Made by a program: the position numbers and the translations under genes
Shown: piece after piece, positions 1 to 6,425 of the stretch
How positions within the stretch are numbered: the stretch's first letter is position 1
Layout of the letters: each line of letters starts with the position of its first letter
The notes under the pieces: generated by a model
Seen by the model: only the letters and a program-made list of their open reading frames with translations
Told to the model about the DNA's origin: nothing
Databases searched by the model: none
DNA from: JBDZUZ01 sp040255445
GTDB taxonomy: Bacteria > Planctomycetota > Phycisphaerae > Phycisphaerales > UBA1924
Length of the DNA: 12,700 nt
Assembly (NCBI GenBank): GCA_040255445.1
Contig: JBDZUZ010000111.1
Span: forward strand, 1 to 12,700
Direction of reading: 5' to 3'

Positions 1-1322
1 CCACTCTGTCCCTCTGTCCCTCTGTCCCTCTGTCCCTCCCCCTCTGTGCCTTCCCAGTACACCTCCCCCAACCCATCCACCATCCGCTCCACGCGAAACC
101 ACTCCGCGCACAGCGCCCGCCCCCGCTCCACCATCGCGCTGCGCTCCGCTTCATGCTCCATCGCCCACACGATCGCATCCCGCAATCCCGCCACATCACC
201 AACCCCGACCAGCCGCCCCGTCTCCATGTCGCGGCACACCTCGCCCGTCCCATCCGCGTTGTACGCCACCGGAAACGTCCCCGCAAGCAGCGCCTGCGGC
301 ACCGTCCGCGGCAGCCCTTCCCGGTAACTCGGGTGCGCCAGCACATCCATCGCCCGCATCAGCCCGGGGATCCGCTCCGGCCCGACGAGACCGGTGATCA
401 CGATGTCACCATCAGCGCCGCCAACCCCCGTGTCCCGCTCAGAAACGCGCAAACCCAGTTCCTTCGCCCGCGCCGTCAGCCGCTCGCGCCACCATCCATC
501 ACCCACCCACAGCAGCCGCAGACGCTTCCCCTCCGCCGCGCCGCGAATGACCCCCGCCAGCGCATCGAGCAGATCATCGTGCCCCTTGTGTTCCGCGAGC
601 CGCGCCACCGTGCCAACGATGAAGTCGCTCTCGGCGATCCCAAGCGATGCCCGCACCGCGCTGCGTGTCTCGCCCGGCCGCGGTTCGAGATACGGCCCGG
701 TCTCCATCCCCGACCGCACCGTGACATATTGCTCCGCCCGCCCGATCCCGCGCGCCAGAAAATCGCGCGTCATCGCATCCGCCACGCTCACGATCACATC
801 GCAGCGATTCGCCGCGTGCTTCTCCGCGATCTCATACACCCAGTTCGAAAGCCACCGCTTCAGCCGCTTGCCCACCCCGCCCTCGACCGGCATGAACGGC
901 GGCCCATGGATCGTGTGCACCACCCGCGGCCGCCCATCTCTGCGCGCCCGCCGCACCCGCCACCCCGCGATCCGCCCCAGAATCCCCGCCTTGCTGCTGT
1001 GCGTGTGCACCACATCCGGATCGATCTTCTCAATCACCGCGCGCAGCTCACCCAGACACCGCCAGTCGCGCACCGGATCAACCTCGCGCACCAGGCTCGG
1101 GACCTCGACCAGCCCGATCGGTTCAGCCCGCTCCTCGCCGCGCCGACACCGCTCGTTGAAAGCCATCACCCGCGCCTGCATCGACCCCTCGGGCCCATAG
1201 ATCGGCCCATACGCAAGAAACACCCGATCCCCCCGCCGCGCCTGCCCCTCGCACGACAAGACCGTGTTCTCCTGCGACCCACCCAGAATCAGCCGCGTCG
1301 AGATGTGGAGGATGGTGGGCAT
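1..1322 (-). CDS. GT4-family (group 1) glycosyltransferase, 3' end beyond window
   Basis: Retaining GT-B glycosyltransferase, probably cytoplasmic or membrane-peripheral, transferring a sugar from a nucleotide donor during surface-glycan synthesis; the donor and acceptor cannot be read from sequence. Translation from ATG at 1322 shows the N-terminal Gly loop GGSQENT (residues 14-20), DPDVVHTHSSKAG (101-113), HTIHGPPF (136-143), VARLAEHKGHDD starting at 239, and the donor-site stretch SYREGLPRTVPQALLAG from 332. The usual EX7E motif reads E335...Q343, so the second Glu is Gln. No membrane segment is seen. The 440 codons in the window cover an essentially full-length GT4 protein; the frame is still open at base 1 and its last ~18 residues (EGTEGEGQRDRGTEGQS) are encoded by an octamer satellite. 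Upstream of the ATG there is only a weak GGAA-like ribosome site. Family assignment is strong; the exact role is unknown. Confidence 0.9.
   Translation of the reverse strand, partial: MPTILHISTRLILGGSQENTVLSCEGQARRGDRVFLAYGPIYGPEGSMQARVMAFNERCRRGEERAEPIGLVEVPSLVREVDPVRDWRCLGELRAVIEKIDPDVVHTHSSKAGILGRIAGWRVRRARRDGRPRVVHTIHGPPFMPVEGGVGKRLKRWLSNWVYEIAEKHAANRCDVIVSVADAMTRDFLARGIGRAEQYVTVRSGMETGPYLEPRPGETRSAVRASLGIAESDFIVGTVARLAEHKGHDDLLDALAGVIRGAAEGKRLRLLWVGDGWWRERLTARAKELGLRVSERDTGVGGADGDIVITGLVGPERIPGLMRAMDVLAHPSYREGLPRTVPQALLAGTFPVAYNADGTGEVCRDMETGRLVGVGDVAGLRDAIVWAMEHEAERSAMVERGRALCAEWFRVERMVDGLGEVYWEGTEGEGQRDRGTEGQS
4..38. repeat. Octamer tandem repeat (CTCTGTCC), at least 4 copies
   Basis: Four exact CTCTGTCC units (4-11, 12-19, 20-27, 28-35) followed by a partial unit, with a related TCTGTGCC unit just after (44-51). 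It lies inside the open frame of the glycosyltransferase and encodes its Arg-Asp-Arg-Gly-Thr-Glu-Gly-Gln tail. Same family as the blocks at 1393-1450 and 1512-1541. It may extend left beyond the window. Confidence 0.9.
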
Positions 1323-1392
1323 CGGGGTTCCGTACCTGCGATCCCGGCGCGTGCGAGCCGGAGTGCTCACTGTACGGAAGACGCGCGATGCG

Positions 1393-1450
1393 AGGGACAG
1401 AGGGACAGAGGGACAAAGGGACAGAGGGACAAAGGGACAAAGGGACAAAG
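1393..1450. repeat. Octamer tandem repeat (AGGGACAG/AGGGACAA), 7.25 copies
   Basis: Seven back-to-back octamers (AGGGACAG, AGGGACAG, AGGGACAA, AGGGACAG, then three AGGGACAA) plus two bases. The block sits in the 156-base gap between the glycosyltransferase start (1322) and the HD-GYP stop (1479). It is in the opposite orientation to the blocks at 4-38 and 1512-1541, so it could pair with either in single-stranded nucleic acid. The last base of the unit alternates between G and A, the mild divergence expected from slippage plus point mutation. Confidence 0.95.
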
Positions 1451-1478
1451 TGCGAAGACGTACGTTCCTTGGCCGCGG

Positions 1479-2915
1479 TCACGCGGCCAGACCCAGCCCC
1501 GCAACCACTTCGTCCCTCTGTCCCTCTGTCCCTCTGTCCCTTCCGCTGATCTCCCCCTCCACCTCCAAGAACGCCCTCACCACCCCCGGATCAAACTGCG
1601 TCCCGCACCCTTCCACAATGATCCGCTTCGCCTCCTCGTGCGAGAAGGCCGGCTTGTAGACCCGCTTGGATGTCAGCGCGTCGTACACATCCGCCAGCGC
1701 CACGATCCGCGCAGAGAGATCGATCTCCTCCCCCTTGAGACCCCGCGGGTACCCGCCGCCGTCGTACCGCTCGTGGTGCTCGCGGGCCACCCGCGTCGCC
1801 ATCTGCAGCAGATCATCATCGCCCACGTGCCCGCGCACCGCCTCGAGCGTGTCGGCGCCCAGGTCCGCGTGCCCCTGCATGATCTCGCGCTCCGCCGGCG
1901 TCAAGGCCCCCGGCTTGTGCAGGATCGTGTCAGGGATCCCCACCTTCCCGATGTCGTGCATCGACGCGGCGAGTTTCAGCCGCTCGATCCACGCCGGCGT
2001 GATCACATCCGGCCGCACCGGCGCCATCGCCCGCGCCAGCAGCTCGCTCGAGCGGCAGATCCGTTCCAGGTGCCGCCCGGTGTCGTTGTCGCGCGTGTCG
2101 GCCAGCTTGGCCAGACCCACGATCAGCCCGTTGCGGATCGCCATCGCGCGATCCGTCCGCTGCGCCACCTCCTGCTCCAGCCGCTCGTTGCTCCGCATCA
2201 GCATCGTGTCGTACCGCTTCACCAGCAGCCACGACCCCAGCCCCGTCAGCGACAGCACGCCCAGCGTGATCAGTGTGCCCCACAGCCGCATCCCCGCCGC
2301 GGCGGAGGCGCCCGCGGCCACCACATCCGCCTCCGGCTGCATCACCATGACCTTCACCAGCAGCCGCGGGTCGTACGAGATCGTCAGAAGCGCGGGGCCG
2401 GCCAGGAACTCGGCCCGCGCGGTGAGCGTCGACCGCGGGTTGATCTCACCCAGCGTCACATGCTCGCCGCCGGGCAGCAGGTCCACATACTCGTTCGCGA
2501 AGTTGACCCGCCGCAGATTGGCGTTGCGATAGAGCGCCGGGTGCGCGATGAGGTTGCACTGCTCATCGAGGATGATCAGCGAGGCCCCCGCCGCCGTCGG
2601 CGTCGACTCCACGATCTGCTGGAGCCGGTCTACATCCTCGGGCGCTTCCGACGGAGCCGTCGCGAACGCATCCCGCAAACGCCGCATGACTTCCCGGACC
2701 GTGCGGTGATTGCTCTCGACCGCCCGCTCGTACTGCGTCACAGAGGCGTGCGAATCGGCAAGGTGGGTAGTGCCCACCCACCCCAGGCCGATAACCGCCG
2801 CCTGGAGCACGACCGATGCCGCGATCAGGCTGGCGCGCGATGTCAGCCGCAGGTCACAGATCTTTTGAAGTGAAATGCCCAGCACACAGGTACGATCGGC
2901 GTGGAGACCCGCCAC
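1479..2915 (-). CDS. Membrane HD-GYP domain protein, probable c-di-GMP phosphodiesterase
   Basis: Predicted hydrolase of cyclic di-GMP with an extracytoplasmic sensor region. I choose GTG at 2915 (478 residues) because GGAG (2923-2926) lies 7 bases upstream; TTG at 2930 and GTG at 2885 are alternatives. Residues below are counted from 2915. TM1 is at about 29-50 and TM2 at about 208-231, with a ~155-residue periplasmic loop without a recognisable fold name, then a short coiled linker. HD-GYP core: TGRHLER (H282), MHDIGK (H320, D321), H349, HHERYDGGGYP (H380, H381; GYP 388-390), and ALADVYDAL (D409). All metal ligands of the family are present, except that the Glu of the usual ExxxH motif is Asp278. 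The C-terminus ends in a repeat-encoded GRDRGTEGQRD tail. It follows the solute-binding lipoprotein by about 60 bases on the same strand, so co-transcription is possible. Confidence 0.92.
   Translation of the reverse strand: MAGLHADRTCVLGISLQKICDLRLTSRASLIAASVVLQAAVIGLGWVGTTHLADSHASVTQYERAVESNHRTVREVMRRLRDAFATAPSEAPEDVDRLQQIVESTPTAAGASLIILDEQCNLIAHPALYRNANLRRVNFANEYVDLLPGGEHVTLGEINPRSTLTARAEFLAGPALLTISYDPRLLVKVMVMQPEADVVAAGASAAAGMRLWGTLITLGVLSLTGLGSWLLVKRYDTMLMRSNERLEQEVAQRTDRAMAIRNGLIVGLAKLADTRDNDTGRHLERICRSSELLARAMAPVRPDVITPAWIERLKLAASMHDIGKVGIPDTILHKPGALTPAEREIMQGHADLGADTLEAVRGHVGDDDLLQMATRVAREHHERYDGGGYPRGLKGEEIDLSARIVALADVYDALTSKRVYKPAFSHEEAKRIIVEGCGTQFDPGVVRAFLEVEGEISGRDRGTEGQRDEVVAGLGLAA
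1512..1541. repeat. Octamer tandem repeat (GTCCCTCT), 3.75 copies, within a coding 3' end
   Basis: Three exact GTCCCTCT units (1512-1519, 1520-1527, 1528-1535) plus GTCCCT. The block is within the last codons of the HD-GYP gene and encodes most of GRDRGTEGQRD, directly after the end of the recognisable HD-GYP domain. It is inverted relative to 1393-1450, with 61 bases between them. Confidence 0.93.
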
Positions 2916-2975
2916 ACTTGCGCTCCGCAAGACCCGCCGGCCGGATTTGAGCGCAGCGGCGCGGCCCGCGCCGGG

Positions 2976-4103
2976 CTAGCCGATCGGGAAGAAGGCTTCG
3001 ATCAGTCCGTCCGCGACGGTCGCAGCGGCGGGGAGATCATCAAACTTCACGAAGCTCTCTACCGGAAGCTCAACCGGGGGCGGGTTCACCGCCGCGGCCA
3101 CCTCCGGACGCACCGGCGTGTTCCGAGAATCCGATTCGGCCAGCAGCTTCTCAACCTCCGCCGAGAGCAGATACGCCGCCAGCGACCGCGCCCGATCGGG
3201 CTGCCGCACCGGCCCCACCAGCGCCACCGTGTTGGGGATCACCAGCGGCCCACGCGACGGCAGACCGGTATGAAGCTCCGCCGGATCGTCCCGCCGCTCG
3301 AGCACCAGCTCCACCGGCGATCCGTTCCGCTTCGCCGCCAGCACATCGTCCGTATCCGTGAGCCCGATATCGATCTCGCTGTGCTCAACGCCGCGGACCA
3401 CCGCCGAATTGCCGTCGTACAGCCGCGGCTCGTTCGCCTTGAGCGCGGCGAAGAACGCACCCGTCGCCCTCTCACCAAACGCCGCCACCAGCGCGGCGAC
3501 ATGCGTCCGCGTCGTCCCGAATTGCGGCCGCGCCAGCCCTACCCGACCGCGGTACTTCGGATCCGTCAATTCCCGCAGCGTCCGCGGCGGCTCGGTCACC
3601 CGCGCGGGGTTGATCACCAGACACCGCGCCCGCAGCGCGAACCCGTGCCAGAGGCTCTTGTCACCCCGCAGCGTCGCCGGCCACGGGTCGAGCGTCGCGT
3701 CCGAGAAGCCGTCGAACGGCGCGAGCACACCGGCCTCGGCCAGCGCGAGCGTGCTCAGGATCTCGTTCGACCACCACACATCCGCAACCGGCCGGTCGCG
3801 CTCGCTCAGCAGCCGCTGCACCAGGCCGAAGGTCTTGGTCGCTTCGGTGTCGCCCACCACGCGGACCTTGATCCCGGTCCGCTCCTCGAACGGCTCGATG
3901 ATCGGAGGCAGCAGATACGAATCCGTGCTCGTGTACAGCGTCACGCTGGTATCGCTCGTGCCGCGGCGAGTGCTGCAGCCGGCGAGGATCGCGCCCCCGC
4001 CGCCCATCGCCGCCAGGCCCGCCGCCGCAGTCACCGCGCGCACCAAGACCACCCGTCGTGACAATCCCTGCCCCGACACATCACGCGAATGCGGATCGAT
4101 CAT
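2976..4103 (-). CDS. Periplasmic solute-binding lipoprotein, ferric-iron ABC type (SBP family 1-like)
   Basis: Extracytoplasmic solute-binding protein of the FutA/FbpA-like ABC-transporter class, 375 residues, a normal length for the family. The N-terminus has a twin-arginine motif (SRRVVLV, 15-21), a hydrophobic stretch (22-40) and a lipobox LAGC with Cys43, so Tat export and lipid anchoring are likely. The mature part begins VTLYTSTDSYL, followed by PADVWWSNE-like text (105-113), FGTTRTHVAAL (195-205), YDGNSAVV (229-236) and GLTDTDDV (247-254), all familiar from iron(III)-binding family members. Ligand identity is inferred from resemblance only. The start is firm: its ATG overlaps the TGA of the upstream coiled-coil gene (ATGA, 4100-4103), indicating translational coupling. 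No permease or ATPase gene lies in the window, so either it works with a distant transporter or has a different job. Confidence 0.87.
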   Translation of the reverse strand: MIDPHSRDVSGQGLSRRVVLVRAVTAAAGLAAMGGGGAILAGCSTRRGTSDTSVTLYTSTDSYLLPPIIEPFEERTGIKVRVVGDTEATKTFGLVQRLLSERDRPVADVWWSNEILSTLALAEAGVLAPFDGFSDATLDPWPATLRGDKSLWHGFALRARCLVINPARVTEPPRTLRELTDPKYRGRVGLARPQFGTTRTHVAALVAAFGERATGAFFAALKANEPRLYDGNSAVVRGVEHSEIDIGLTDTDDVLAAKRNGSPVELVLERRDDPAELHTGLPSRGPLVIPNTVALVGPVRQPDRARSLAAYLLSAEVEKLLAESDSRNTPVRPEVAAAVNPPPVELPVESFVKFDDLPAAATVADGLIEAFFPIG

Positions 4104-5905
4104 TTGTTCTCAGACTCTGGCTTGGGTTCGGCCGGCTTCTCCGCCGCCGTCTTGCTCACCTTCGACTGCAGCCGCCCGAAGTAGTGCTTGACCGCATCGT
4201 GATACTCACGCGGCACGGTCATGCTCTCCATCGCTTCCTTGGCCTCGTTGTTGCCGGCTTCGACACCCTGCTCGAAGGTCGCCCGCGATTCGCCGCGGAC
4301 CTGCTCGCCGTACACCAGACGCTGGCCGATGATCGGGCCCGCGGTCGTCTCGACCTTGGCCTTCTTGTTCTCGACCGTGTAGTCCGCGGCCATCGCCTCG
4401 GGGCTGGCGCCGTTGCCCTTGCCCGGACCGCCGCTGCCCTGACCGGGCTGATCCGATGAACCCTCGGCCCACTGACCAAGCCCGCCGCCCAGGCCCTGAC
4501 CCTCGCCCTGGCCCTCGCCTTGACCCTCACCCTTGCCCGAGCAGTTGCCCATCTGGCCGCCGAGCGACGCCATCTGGCTCTTGACCTCATCGAGCGCGGC
4601 GTCGAGCGCCTCCATATCGGACTGCAGCATCTCCGCGGCGGAGAGCTCGGACATCACGTTCTCGAGGCCGTCGATCCCCTCCTGATCGAGACCCTCCTGC
4701 ATCATGCCCTGCGCCATCTTGCTCAGGCCTTCGCCCATGCCGCTGCACTGCCCGGCGCACTCCGACGCGGCCTTCGCCATCTTGAGCAGCTGTTCTTTCT
4801 GCTCGGGCGTCAGGTTCTGCATCTGCTCCATCGCGTCCTTGAGAGCCTGCGGATCGGTCGCGGCCTTCTTGGCGAGCTCTTCAGCGGTCTTCTTGTCCAG
4901 GCCCTGCTTCTGCAGTTCCTTGGCCACCTGCTCCTGCTGATCGCCGAGCTTCTTCATCTGCTCGGCCAGGTTCTCCAGTTGCTTCTGCAGCTGTTCCTTC
5001 TGCTCCTCGGACATCGAGCTGTCGGCCATCTGCCGCGAGATCTCGTTGAGGGCTTCCTCGGCCTTCTCGAAGTTGCCGCGGGCGAGCTGCCGGCTGAACT
5101 CCTCCAGCGGGCCCGGGCCCGGCTGGCGGAGCTGCCGCAGCGTGTCCTTGAGGTTCTGCAGCTGCGCGGCCTTCTCACCCTCGCGCATCTCCGCGAGCTT
5201 GTCGTTGGCGGTGGTCAGTTCTTTGACGAGTGCGCGGCGGATCGCATCAGGATCCTGCATCTGCATCGGGTCGCCCGCGATGCCCTCGGTCTCGTCGCCC
5301 TTCTCGAGCTCGACCTTGGCCTTCGCAAGCGCCTTCTGCAATTCCTCGCGCTTCTTGTCGACCTCGGCCTTCACCTCGATCACCTCGCGCTCGCGGCGGA
5401 CGTCCTCGTCCTGCGCCGCGATGCGACCCGTCAGATCGATCGTGGGGAAGTTGAAATACACCAGCGCAAACGCCGCGGCCGCGGCGATCGGCACCGGCCA
5501 GAACCGCGGCGCCGAGATCGGGATCACCTCGCCGATCTTCACCGCCTTGGCCCGCTCCTGCGCTGTCTCAACGACCATCCGCGCCCACGGGTCCGTCGAT
5601 GCCTGCACGCACAGCGCGGTGCTCAGGCTCTCTTTCAGATCCGCACGCTCGTCGAGCTCGCGGGCGACGGCGAGCGCACGCTTGCGCCGCGCGAACGACC
5701 ACACCGCCGCGGACACGACCGCGCCCGCCGCGGTCGCGAGGATCGTCGTCTGCCATGGGATCGCGAACCCCAGCGTCTTCTCGGCGATCCGCGCGGCGAT
5801 CAGGCCGCCGGCGCCGATGCTCGTCGTTACCGCCAGCGTGCGGAACGAATCGCTGATGTACAGCCGCCGCGAGGCCGCCTTGATAACGCTCTGGATGTCC
5901 TGCAC
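4100..5905 (-). CDS. Membrane-anchored Glu/Gln/Lys-rich coiled-coil protein, function unknown
   Basis: 601 residues from a GTG start, supported by GGGAGA (5913-5918) 7 bases upstream. Two membrane segments lie near the N-terminus (about 24-42 and 53-72) and a third at about 136-152, followed by a very long charged helical region (about 163-450) rich in KEELQKAL- and EQLQKQLENLAEQ-type heptads. Then comes a Gly-rich linker (451-500) containing GEGQ repeated three times and SSDQPGQGSGGPGKG. A more compact C-terminal part (510-582) has TVENKKAKVE and VPREYHDAVKHYF, and the end is charged. Cysteines occur at 99, 383, 387 and 454. The arrangement resembles large uncharacterised planctomycete membrane proteins and DUF4175-like proteins, but this is recall by architecture, not a demonstrated match. 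It is the first gene of a coupled pair with the solute-binding lipoprotein. Coding status is near certain; function is not inferred. Confidence 0.88.
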   Translation of the reverse strand: MQDIQSVIKAASRRLYISDSFRTLAVTTSIGAGGLIAARIAEKTLGFAIPWQTTILATAAGAVVSAAVWSFARRKRALAVARELDERADLKESLSTALCVQASTDPWARMVVETAQERAKAVKIGEVIPISAPRFWPVPIAAAAAFALVYFNFPTIDLTGRIAAQDEDVRREREVIEVKAEVDKKREELQKALAKAKVELEKGDETEGIAGDPMQMQDPDAIRRALVKELTTANDKLAEMREGEKAAQLQNLKDTLRQLRQPGPGPLEEFSRQLARGNFEKAEEALNEISRQMADSSMSEEQKEQLQKQLENLAEQMKKLGDQQEQVAKELQKQGLDKKTAEELAKKAATDPQALKDAMEQMQNLTPEQKEQLLKMAKAASECAGQCSGMGEGLSKMAQGMMQEGLDQEGIDGLENVMSELSAAEMLQSDMEALDAALDEVKSQMASLGGQMGNCSGKGEGQGEGQGEGQGLGGGLGQWAEGSSDQPGQGSGGPGKGNGASPEAMAADYTVENKKAKVETTAGPIIGQRLVYGEQVRGESRATFEQGVEAGNNEAKEAMESMTVPREYHDAVKHYFGRLQSKVSKTAAEKPAEPKPESENK

Positions 5906-5912
5906 GGCGTTG

Positions 5913-5918
5913 TCTCCC
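5913..5918 (-). promoter_or_regulatory. Ribosome binding site (GGGAGA) of the coiled-coil gene
   Basis: GGGAGA on the minus strand, 7 bases before GTG at 5905. It decides the unusual GTG start of the 601-residue gene, since no in-frame ATG lies nearby upstream. Confidence 0.7.
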
Positions 5919-5957
5919 GCTGCTGGCCGGTCGCTGGCTTCTGCCAGTCCCGGTAGC

Positions 5958-5975
5958 GCCGGTCACCAGACCGGC
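5958..5975. repeat. REP-like palindrome GCCGGTC-ACCA-GACCGGC (copy 1)
   Basis: A perfect 7-base inverted repeat around a 4-base loop, lying in the 208-base spacer between the coiled-coil gene start and the HicB-like gene stop. The flanks GGTAGC...ACGC match those of the second copy at 6068-6085 (GGTGGT...ATGC) in the same orientation, so this is a dispersed element rather than a chance hairpin. It can form an RNA hairpin in a transcript coming from the HicB-like gene. Confidence 0.8.
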
Positions 5976-6067
5976 ACGCTTGAACTCCGAAAGCCTACCC
6001 CATCCCCACCCGGGGGGCTTCCCATTGGACTCTTACTGGTATCGGCCGTTCCGGGTTCCAGGGTGGT

Positions 6068-6085
6068 GCCGGTCTTCAGACCGGC
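6068..6085. repeat. REP-like palindrome GCCGGTC-TTCA-GACCGGC (copy 2)
   Basis: Second copy, 110 bases to the right of the first and in the same orientation, with the same 7-base arms and a different loop. Loop divergence with intact arms suggests the hairpin itself is maintained. It begins 28 bases downstream of the HicB-like stop codon on that gene's transcript. No run of U follows, so a rho-independent terminator is not claimed. Confidence 0.8.
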
Positions 6086-6113
6086 ATGCCCGCCGCGGAC
6101 CGGTACCAAGGCT

Positions 6114-6323
6114 TCAGACAGCCTCCACATACACCAATACCGTGGTCGGTTCCGGGACCCCGACGCCGTCTTCCAGCATCCCCTCGACATGGAGCCGCAC
6201 AGCCTCGCGAATGTGTATCTCGGCCTCTTGCAAGGTGTTACCCGTTGCGATGCACCCAGGTAGGTCCGGCACGAACGCCGAATAGCCCGTCCCGACCTGC
6301 TCGATCAGTGCTGCATACCGCAT
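6114..6323 (-). CDS. HicB-family antitoxin-like small protein, without hicA
   Basis: 69 residues starting MRYAALIEQVGTGYSAFVPD, with the family signature GYSAFVPDLPGCIATGNTLQEAEIHIREAVRLH spread over residues 13-45 and a hydrophobic beta ending (TTVLVYVEAV). ATG at 6323 is chosen over longer in-frame starts because GAGGAG (6330-6335) sits 6 bases upstream. Only the partially degraded RNase-H-like HicB fold is present; there is no C-terminal ribbon-helix-helix or HTH domain. In classical modules HicB neutralises the HicA mRNA interferase, but no HicA-sized gene with the double-stranded-RNA-binding-like fold is found on either side. It is probably one of the many solitary HicB-like proteins and may act outside toxin-antitoxin pairs. 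Confidence 0.88.
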   Translation of the reverse strand: MRYAALIEQVGTGYSAFVPDLPGCIATGNTLQEAEIHIREAVRLHVEGMLEDGVGVPEPTTVLVYVEAV

Positions 6324-6329
6324 CTTGGT

Positions 6330-6335
6330 CTCCTC
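6330..6335 (-). promoter_or_regulatory. Ribosome binding site (GAGGAG) of the HicB-like gene
   Basis: GAGGAG, 6 bases before ATG 6323, is the strongest Shine-Dalgarno match seen in the window. It settles the 69-residue start over the 37-residue upstream extension. Confidence 0.75.
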
Positions 6336-6370
6336 TTCGCCGACCGTCCGTGCCCCCGCTCCGAGAGTTC

Positions 6371-6389
6371 GGAAAATTTTCGGTTTTCC
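6371..6389. promoter_or_regulatory. AT-rich inverted repeat, candidate operator between divergent genes
   Basis: GGAAAA and TTTTCC form an inverted repeat spaced by 7 bases, and GAAAATTTTC (6372-6381) is a perfect 10-base palindrome inside it. This is the only clearly AT-rich patch in the region and lies between the divergent HicB-like gene (start 6323) and the HTH-like gene (start 6426). The position suits an operator for either. The regulator is not identified; the HicB-like protein here lacks a DNA-binding domain, whereas the HTH-like protein might bind it. Confidence 0.4.
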
Positions 6390-6391
6390 TC

Positions 6392-6419
6392 TTGCAAACT
6401 CGTTCGGTCGTTGTACGCT
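6392..6419 (+). promoter_or_regulatory. Candidate sigma-70-type promoter of the HTH-like gene (leaderless)
   Basis: TTGCAA (6392-6397) and TACGCT (6414-6419) are separated by 16 bases. Transcription would start about 7 bases after the -10 box, at or next to the ATG at 6426, and no Shine-Dalgarno sequence precedes that ATG. Together these suggest a leaderless mRNA. Two-box matches this short can occur by chance. Confidence 0.4.
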
Positions 6420-6425
6420 ATCACA

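Noticed and set aside
1393..1541. CRISPR array
   Set aside because: The repeats are back-to-back 8-base units with no unique spacers and no cas genes are nearby.
153..2873. A 906-residue open frame on the plus strand across the glycosyltransferase and HD-GYP genes
   Set aside because: It is Arg/His/Pro-rich with no domain, reads through the octamer blocks, and lies antisense to two genes with clear catalytic motifs. GC-rich genes with G-ending codons leave such long antisense frames open.
4520..5956. A 478-residue Leu/His-rich open frame on the plus strand
   Set aside because: Complement of the coiled-coil gene: CAG, GAG and AAG codons read backwards give Leu-rich text. The minus-strand gene has the start, ribosome site and ATGA coupling.
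6068..6085. Rho-independent terminator for the HicB-like gene
   Set aside because: The hairpin is strong but no T-run follows on the transcribed strand, and a second copy at 5958-5975 shows it is a dispersed repeat.
5976..6113. A hicA toxin gene beside the HicB-like gene
   Set aside because: Frames downstream and upstream of the gene were read; none gives a ~60-residue basic protein with the HicA Gly-His motif context. The spacer is filled by palindromic repeats.
5046..6263. A 405-residue Ser/Arg-rich open frame on the plus strand spanning the coiled-coil gene start and the spacer
   Set aside because: Ser/Arg/Ala-rich shadow composition without domains; it overlaps the well-supported gene starts and both REP-like palindromes.
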